A stretch of DNA of 64,000 nt from Episyrphus balteatus (lineage: Eukaryota > Arthropoda > Insecta > Diptera > Syrphidae): contig NC_079134.1 in the NCBI RefSeq assembly GCF_945859705.1, positions 27,933,636 to 27,997,635 on the forward strand. Reading direction: 5' to 3'. The notes beneath the pieces were generated by a model. The model saw nothing but the letters and a program-made list of their open reading frames with translations, was not told the DNA's origin and ran no database searches. Below are positions 58,990 through 64,000 of this stretch, one piece after another. Position 1 is the first letter of the stretch. Each line of letters starts with the position of its first letter. The translations under genes and the position numbers were made by a program.

Positions 58990-59613
58990 CTTTTACTTTT
59001 CGATACTCGAAGAAAATTGTAACCGGGCCGGCGCATGAGAAGAAAATTATTTGTTTTGCTATTTGCCGGTAGAGTAGGAAATTGAAATGTTTGACAGTTG
59101 AGATGGGCAGGGGTGTTAACTTGTTATTATGTTGATAGTATAGTACTTTTTTGTACATTTTAAGGTATTTGTTCAAAAATGACACTACATTTTCAAATCA
59201 AAGTTATTGGATAGAGAGAGTAGATGAAAATGCAGACTTTTTGATAAATACCGATTATAAGAACATTAAGAAGAAAATGAGAAAATCTAGTTACCGAAGA
59301 ACAGGAGAGTAGTGAAAGAATTTAGCAGTGTATGGCTTGATTAGTCTTTTTAGGCAATAGTTCGTCTTTTTTTCTTTCTTGCTTAAACCTAGTACCTTGT
59401 AACAGAATCTATAATGAGATTTTTTTTAGTATATTCGTTAGCTGAGTGGTTGAGAGGGCGCTTAGATCGTTTTCAGTAATGGGATAAGATATGCATTTCT
59501 GCTCCAAAGTTGACATATATTTTAGTTCGTTTGATTTGGTTTCGCTGTTTTTCTTCATGATAGTACTAAAATTGTATGTACAAATGAACTACATTAAAGG
59601 GTTTGCTCCTCAA
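58990..59613. other. Upstream flank of SamDC, no gene seen
   Basis: Intergenic DNA between SamDC and the amidase gene. Near 59437 TTAGCTGAGTGGTTGAGAGG resembles a tRNA A-box (SINE head), but no B-box or tRNA fold follows. Confidence 0.4.
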
Positions 59614-59756
59614 GTGCCGGGCTACACGGTGAATTTTCAATCGCCTAACCAGTCAGCTTGTAGGCAAGAGGGGTGAGGATTTTCGTCATTTTGACGTTTG
59701 TTCCTAGAAAATGTGAATTGGAACGTGATTGGGCACAACACTGTGTAGCCAGGCAC
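59614..59756. mobile_element. MITE with GTGCC.GGCTACAC ends
   Basis: GTGCCGGGCTACACGGTG at 59614 is mirrored by CACTGTGTAGCCAGGCAC ending at 59756, with two mismatches in 18. It is 143 bp and non-coding. Confidence 0.7.
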
Positions 59757-60430
59757 CAACAAATCATTTTTTTTTTTAATCTTCTCTAAAAAGTCCTTAC
59801 AGATACTTACGCCAACGGCATAAATAGCGGCCGATTTGCAGGGTATCTACTTTTATTTGTAAATATTCAATGCTAGTACAGAGATCGCGCTAACTGACAT
59901 TCTGTTCTACGATAAAAAATGTACGTATATAACGAATAACCAATAGGCGCATCTCAACAAGAAAAAAAATCTAATGGCTCAGTGTCATTTTGAAAGAGAG
60001 CAAAATAATTTTGTAGGAATGAATGATAAATCCAATTTTTTTCAAATACAACACTTCACACAACTGCAACTTTTCTTTAACTGTTCAATTTTGATAAAAA
60101 TTATTTCAAAATAAATAATTTTGTGAAGCAAGCTCAAAATAATAACATTTTCTTCAAATTTTCAATAAACAAACGTCAAAACAATAAGAAAAAAAATTAA
60201 AGAAAGAGAAAGAAAACTGAGAAATAAATCCAAAAATTCCGAAAAAAAGGTGTATAGGAATTTTATCTCAGCTAAAATTTAGCGCGAACAGCGTACCAGG
60301 CTTCAGCTGAGATTTTTTGTTTCACTTAAAAAATCTCTGAGCCCTCAGAGATCTCCCTTTGTGTTGTGGGACGCACCTAATGTGTGATTTTCTAGCTGAA
60401 TCTGCGCACAACTGTGCAATTGTGTCAAAA

Positions 60431-60524
60431 TTTTGACTTTGCCAAATTAAACGTCAAAAACTTATTACTCCATTTTGTAAAATGGCGACTCTAATGATCA
60501 TACCTTGTCTTTTTATACCATGAG
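60431..60524. repeat. Dispersed repeat, inverted copy of 84-177
   Basis: From TTTTGACTTTGCCAAATTAA to TTATACCATGAG this is the reverse complement of 84-177, with a few substitutions (AAAATGG here for AAGTGG there). Confidence 0.75.
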
Positions 60525-60556
60525 CTAAAATTAAGCTCGCTCTTCGCACTGCTTTA

Positions 60557-60733
60557 AGGCTTGGCCACACCGGAGGATATGCGGTAGCGGTATGGGTAGA
60601 GGTAACGGTACTTGTATGAACAAAATTTCAAACTGACATCAACGTCAGATCAGATGTGGAATTTTTTTTTTCATACAAATATCGTTACCGCTACCCGTAC
60701 CGCTACCGCATACCCTCCGGTGTGGCCAAGCCT
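60557..60733. mobile_element. 177-bp MITE with TTA target duplication (PIF/Harbinger-like)
   Basis: AGGCTTGGCCACACCGGAGG at 60557 is mirrored by CCTCCGGTGTGGCCAAGCCT ending at 60733. Arms extend about 65 bases each (GCGGTAGCGGTA against TACCGCTACCGC). TTA is duplicated at 60554-60556 and 60734-60736. The arms are GC-rich and nearly identical, suggesting recent activity. Confidence 0.9.
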
Positions 60734-60736
60734 TTA

Positions 60737-61483
60737 CAGGAATAATAACACGAGAACAACAACATTCTCGCTTTGTTGTTGTTGCAAAGTAAAGGAATTT
60801 TTTTCACCAAAACGCTAAAAGGCAATCTCATTTTCAAGAACTATTCAGCCCTATCGTATGTTTCACGTGAACAAGATTCCACCCGGAAAAATGGAATTGC
60901 ACTTTTCTCCTATTATGAAATCCGGTCGAAAAGTTGTTCACGTTCGGAAACTCACCGTATTTTGAACTTGAACTCAGGTAATATGCGACGTACTTGCCAG
61001 CTTTTTTCTAACTAAAATTTTGCTGGCGAACAAGAAACTAGTTTTGCGGAAAATGTAAATTCCCCTTTGGGGAACCTCACAATAGCTATTCAAATTCCCA
61101 AACATTTTTTTATTCGTACTTTTTGAAGTTGAATTCTAAATATTAAAAATTGCAAAAATAAGTACTTAAGGCGTGGTCTCATTGGAGGTTGTGGTATAAG
61201 CCAATCGATGCCACATTCACTTATTCAGAGAACGAGTCGGATATACCTTAACTTAATTTTATTAAATAAGCATTGAAACCTTTAAAAAGCGTGAAAGTGC
61301 CTGAGGTTATTATATGTTTAGTTATTTAGTATTTTTTTTAATTAAGGTAATTTATTAACATTTATTATAATTTCACTTTATGTTATTCTTATTGTTAGAT
61401 ATGTACACATATATAAGAAAACAAAAACTTAACAATGCCTTTCACCAATTTACAAAAAACCTTAAGTCCTAAAAAAGAATGTA
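60737..61483. other. 3' flank of the amidase gene
   Basis: AT-rich sequence after the amidase stop codon. TTTATT motifs near 61343 and 61356 would read AATAAA in its transcript. No gene was recognised. Confidence 0.45.
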
Positions 61484-62130
61484 CTAATTTCTATTTTCGA
61501 AAGGTGCAACCCATCCACCAAATTCTTTTTCCAGTTCTTCAGCTACAGCCAGACAAAGTCTATCACAATTTTTGGCAGCCACAACTTGAATACCAAGAGG
61601 CATGCCTTTCGAGTCCAATCCCATGGGTACCTTTCAAATACAAACAAACATATGCATCTCAAAACTGTTGGTTATTTTATAAAAATTATATTCTTACCTG
61701 GGTAGCTGGTACACGTAAAACATTGAAAATACTAAAATAAGCGAAATCCATCATCTTAACAAGTGGATAGTAATGGAATGGTGCAGTTCGTGGTGAACTG
61801 TGGAAGAATAAGACTCCATCATCACCCAGCATCTCAGCTAATGCTTCACTGCATTTTGTTGTTGCTTCTTCCATTAGAGGAGCCTTTTCAGCAGGGAGCA
61901 ATCCATCGATGAGTGAATATATAGCAGCCATAGTGAATTCACTTTTTCCCATGATTTTCTTGAAAAGCTCTACAAAGGGATTCAAATTGGCTCCATTGCC
62001 AAGTAATTTATTAAAATCGGCCGGTTCACGAGTCATCCAGTAACGCCATAGTTTGCCACTAATTTCAGTTCCTGGCAATGATGCTTGTTTTACTTCTTCG
62101 CCAGTGAGGTCTGAGAAGTAACGTGTTAAT
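61484..62130 (-). CDS. Fatty-acid amide hydrolase 2-type amidase, last two coding exons (partial)
   Basis: Exons are 62130-61698 and 61630-61484 (stop TAG at 61486-61484), with CAG|GTAAGAAT donor and TTTGAAAG acceptor, joined in phase 0. They encode about 193 C-terminal residues: TRYFSDLTGEEV, a helical region with PFVELFKKIMGKSEFTMAAI, GVLFFHSSPRTAPFHYYPL, and the conserved end NVLRVPATQVPMGLDSKGMP, GIQVVAAKNCDRL and FGGWVAPFE. The P.TQ.P.GL.SKG.P.GIQVV pattern and FGGW terminus are typical of FAAH2-like amidase-signature serine hydrolases, which cleave fatty-acid amides, usually at membranes. The catalytic Lys-Ser-Ser residues lie upstream and are outside the window. Flies have several paralogues, so no gene symbol is given. 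Confidence 0.92.
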
Positions 62131-62491
62131 CTGGAACAATACATAAAAAGGCAACGGAAAGTTTTAGTCATAATCATCATTAAAAATTTATATATGAAAA
62201 AAATGTTACTCATACACCAAAGTGACCGTTGAAGCGATCTATCACGGCATTTCAGCACAAAATATTTTCTATCATACCTAACAACGTCTCCGTAGGTTTA
62301 ATGGTTTTTAAAATATTGCTTCAATTTTGTCAAATCGAATACATTTATTTTAATAATTATAAACACATAACAAATACAATTATTTTAATATTAAGAAATA
62401 CCTATATTTTTTTATTTTTTTAGCATGCTTAAGAAATTGTTTTTCATGTAAAATAACAAGAACAAGGCTATCGCCATAGATTTATTTATTT

Positions 62492-62620
62492 AGGCCCTAT
62501 TTATTTACATTTTATTAAATTTAATTTTTAATTCACTTTCAATTAATTTTAAAGTTGCCATTTAACAGTTTTTTAGTTTTCAATTGAGATTTTAAATTTA
62601 ATGGAGAGTGAATAAATTGG
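62492..62620. repeat. MITE related to the 15288 element, worn copy
   Basis: AGGCCCTATTTATTTAC at 62492 and GGAGAGTGAATAAATTGG ending at 62620 match the ends of the element in the Gcn5 intron. It lies just upstream of the known amidase exons, probably in an intron of that gene. Confidence 0.6.
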
Positions 62621-63216
62621 AAAAAAAAACTATAATTTTTAACCCAAGTTCAAGCGAACTCCTATTACAGAAAATTTAATTGGCTTGAAGGACGTGATAC
62701 ATTGCATTTTAAACAATGTTGCTTTCGACACCTCAAAACTTAGAATGTTCATAGGGCAATAATCAGAAACAACGCAGCAAAAAACAGATGTTAGCTTAAA
62801 AATGTCTGTAAAGTTTGGCTCGGAGTAATAGCTTTAAAAAGTTGCCAATTTGGAATTTATGCTCATTTGCGATCTAATGCACCCTTTTTTGAAATCAATT
62901 GAAACTTTATACACATTTAATTTTCAAACAACAACGTAATTTCGTAATTGGCCACCTCCACAGGAGGTGCACGTCTTGGAGAGGTGCGCCAAATTAATTC
63001 ATGTGAAGATTCAATATTGAGAAGTTTGGGAATATCCGTTAAAAATGCTTCATATTTTAAGCTGAATATTTGTTACCTACACACTTTCACTCTCGGCATG
63101 AGGCAATAATAATGGGTCAAGTCCATTTTAAATTTTATTCATTATACAGAACTTTGAAAAGTTTTTCTCATGTTCTAAAAGAATTTTTGAATAATAATCA
63201 TTTTTATTAAAAACAA

Positions 63217-63401
63217 AACCGACTTCCATGGATCAAAACTGGGTTTTATGGTTTTTCTAATAGTTTATATGGCCAGAACTAAACGAAATTGAAATAAGAC
63301 CACACTTCAGGCACCAGCTTTCCAATACATAAAGAATTATCAAAATTGGTTCAATCAGTCCAAAGTTATGAGGTAATACCTCCTCTTTTTTGGAAGTCGG
63401 T
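63217..63401. mobile_element. Element with ACCGACTTCC ends
   Basis: ACCGACTTCC near 63218 is mirrored by GGAAGTCGGT ending at 63401, with CCTCCTCTTTTTTGGAAGTC adjoining the right end. The interior is non-coding. No target duplication was identified. Confidence 0.6.
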
Positions 63402-63844
63402 AAAAAATGTTTCGCAAATGTATTTCTCCAGAATTCTTTTCATTTAATCTAGCATAAAATGAAACAGTTAATTTTTATGACCTTAAAACATCCAACTTGT
63501 AGAGAAGTGGGCTTGACTCATTAGCCGTGCTTTTTTTGGTAACTCAGTACTTAACTCAGTAAAATTTTGCACGGGAAACAAAAGTTTTTTATTTGTTGGT
63601 TAACAGAGAAACTATGACATAATGTGTTCAAAATGTTGATATGAATTTTTTAAAATTTTATGTCATAAATTAATAAATCAATTTGAAAAACTGAGACGGT
63701 AAAATGTGGAAAGAGCGCAGCCCATCCGAACTTATGTTTTGAACTTTTGGAGGCTGTGATAGTTGGGACTTGTCAAAAAATTGTAAGGGCATTTCACTTT
63801 TCCTGCACAATAGTAAAAATTTTCAGTGGTTTAGACATTGGTTT

Positions 63845-63975
63845 TTCGCTTTCTGAGGTCAATCCGGCGAACCTGACAGGCGGATCACAAGTGGCAAGCA
63901 GATACTCATGAACGTGGGGGTGTTATGATATCCTCGAAATCTATCATAATAGGGTTTCAAAATGGAAGAAGAAAA
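63845..63975 (+). mobile_element. LINE 3'-end fragment
   Basis: TTTCTGAGGTCAATCCGGCG, CAGGCGGATCACAAGTG and ATCATAATAG align with 44315-44420 in the same orientation, with an extra AACGTGGGGG. It is a third relic of the same LINE tail. Confidence 0.6.
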
Positions 63976-64000
63976 ATGTATATAAGTCAATTTTTTTAAA

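Noticed and set aside
59430..59480. tRNA-like A-box TTAGCTGAGTGGTTGAGAGG
   Set aside because: No B-box (GGTTCGANNCC) or cloverleaf follows within 80 bp. It may be a SINE head remnant but cannot be supported as an RNA gene.
61435..61740. Plus-strand 101-codon open frame
   Set aside because: It is antisense to the last exons of the amidase gene.
1..64000. CRISPR arrays, bacterial operons, riboswitches
   Set aside because: The window is eukaryotic nuclear DNA with introns. The tandem arrays seen (17664, 36100-36700, 56280) have no spacer structure.

Overview
This window looks like nuclear DNA of a higher fly (Diptera). It is strongly AT-rich, has spliceosomal introns from 54 bp to about 30 kb, and encodes animal proteins with insect-like sequence. 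Most of it is transposable-element sequence. The species cannot be named from the sequence alone.

Four protein-coding genes are supported. (1) A plus-strand two-exon gene at 9062-9766 encodes a 216-residue protein with two KEN boxes and an acidic C-terminus. A securin (Pimples-like) identity is proposed but not proven. (2) Gcn5/PCAF is on the minus strand at 16868-12207, with two coding exons and 758 residues. Its only intron holds a dead LINE and a MITE. (3) SamDC (S-adenosylmethionine decarboxylase) is on the minus strand at 58247-24153, with seven coding exons and 356 residues. Its first coding exon is 30.4 kb from the second, so the middle of the window (27759-58122) is SamDC intron 1. 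(4) The last two coding exons of a FAAH2-type amidase lie on the minus strand at 62130-61484; its 5' part is beyond the window. Gcn5, SamDC and the amidase share an orientation, and the securin-like gene is convergent to Gcn5.

Layout: 1-8800 is a graveyard of short inverted-repeat elements, including one MITE nested in another. The securin-like gene follows, then a LINE relic (10300-11000, minus), then Gcn5. From 17.1 to 23.6 kb lies AT-rich intergenic DNA with a 71-bp tandem array and two MITEs. SamDC exons 7 to 2 occupy 24.1-27.8 kb. Intron 1 holds five long palindromes (arms about 200-940 bp), a Jockey-like LINE split by a hAT-type element with a perfect 8-bp target duplication, two TTAA-flanked elements, two further hAT-type MITEs, and a pair of inverted Penelope-type ends that resemble hammerhead ribozymes. 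The SamDC first exon, leader and TATA-type promoter lie at 58.1-59.0 kb, then MITEs and the amidase 3' end.

The most interesting signals concern SamDC. After its TGA the same frame stays open for 162 codons. Its AT-rich leader has only three upstream ATGs, two of which are minimal start-stop ORFs. The giant palindromes lie inside its primary transcript and should fold into long double-stranded RNA.
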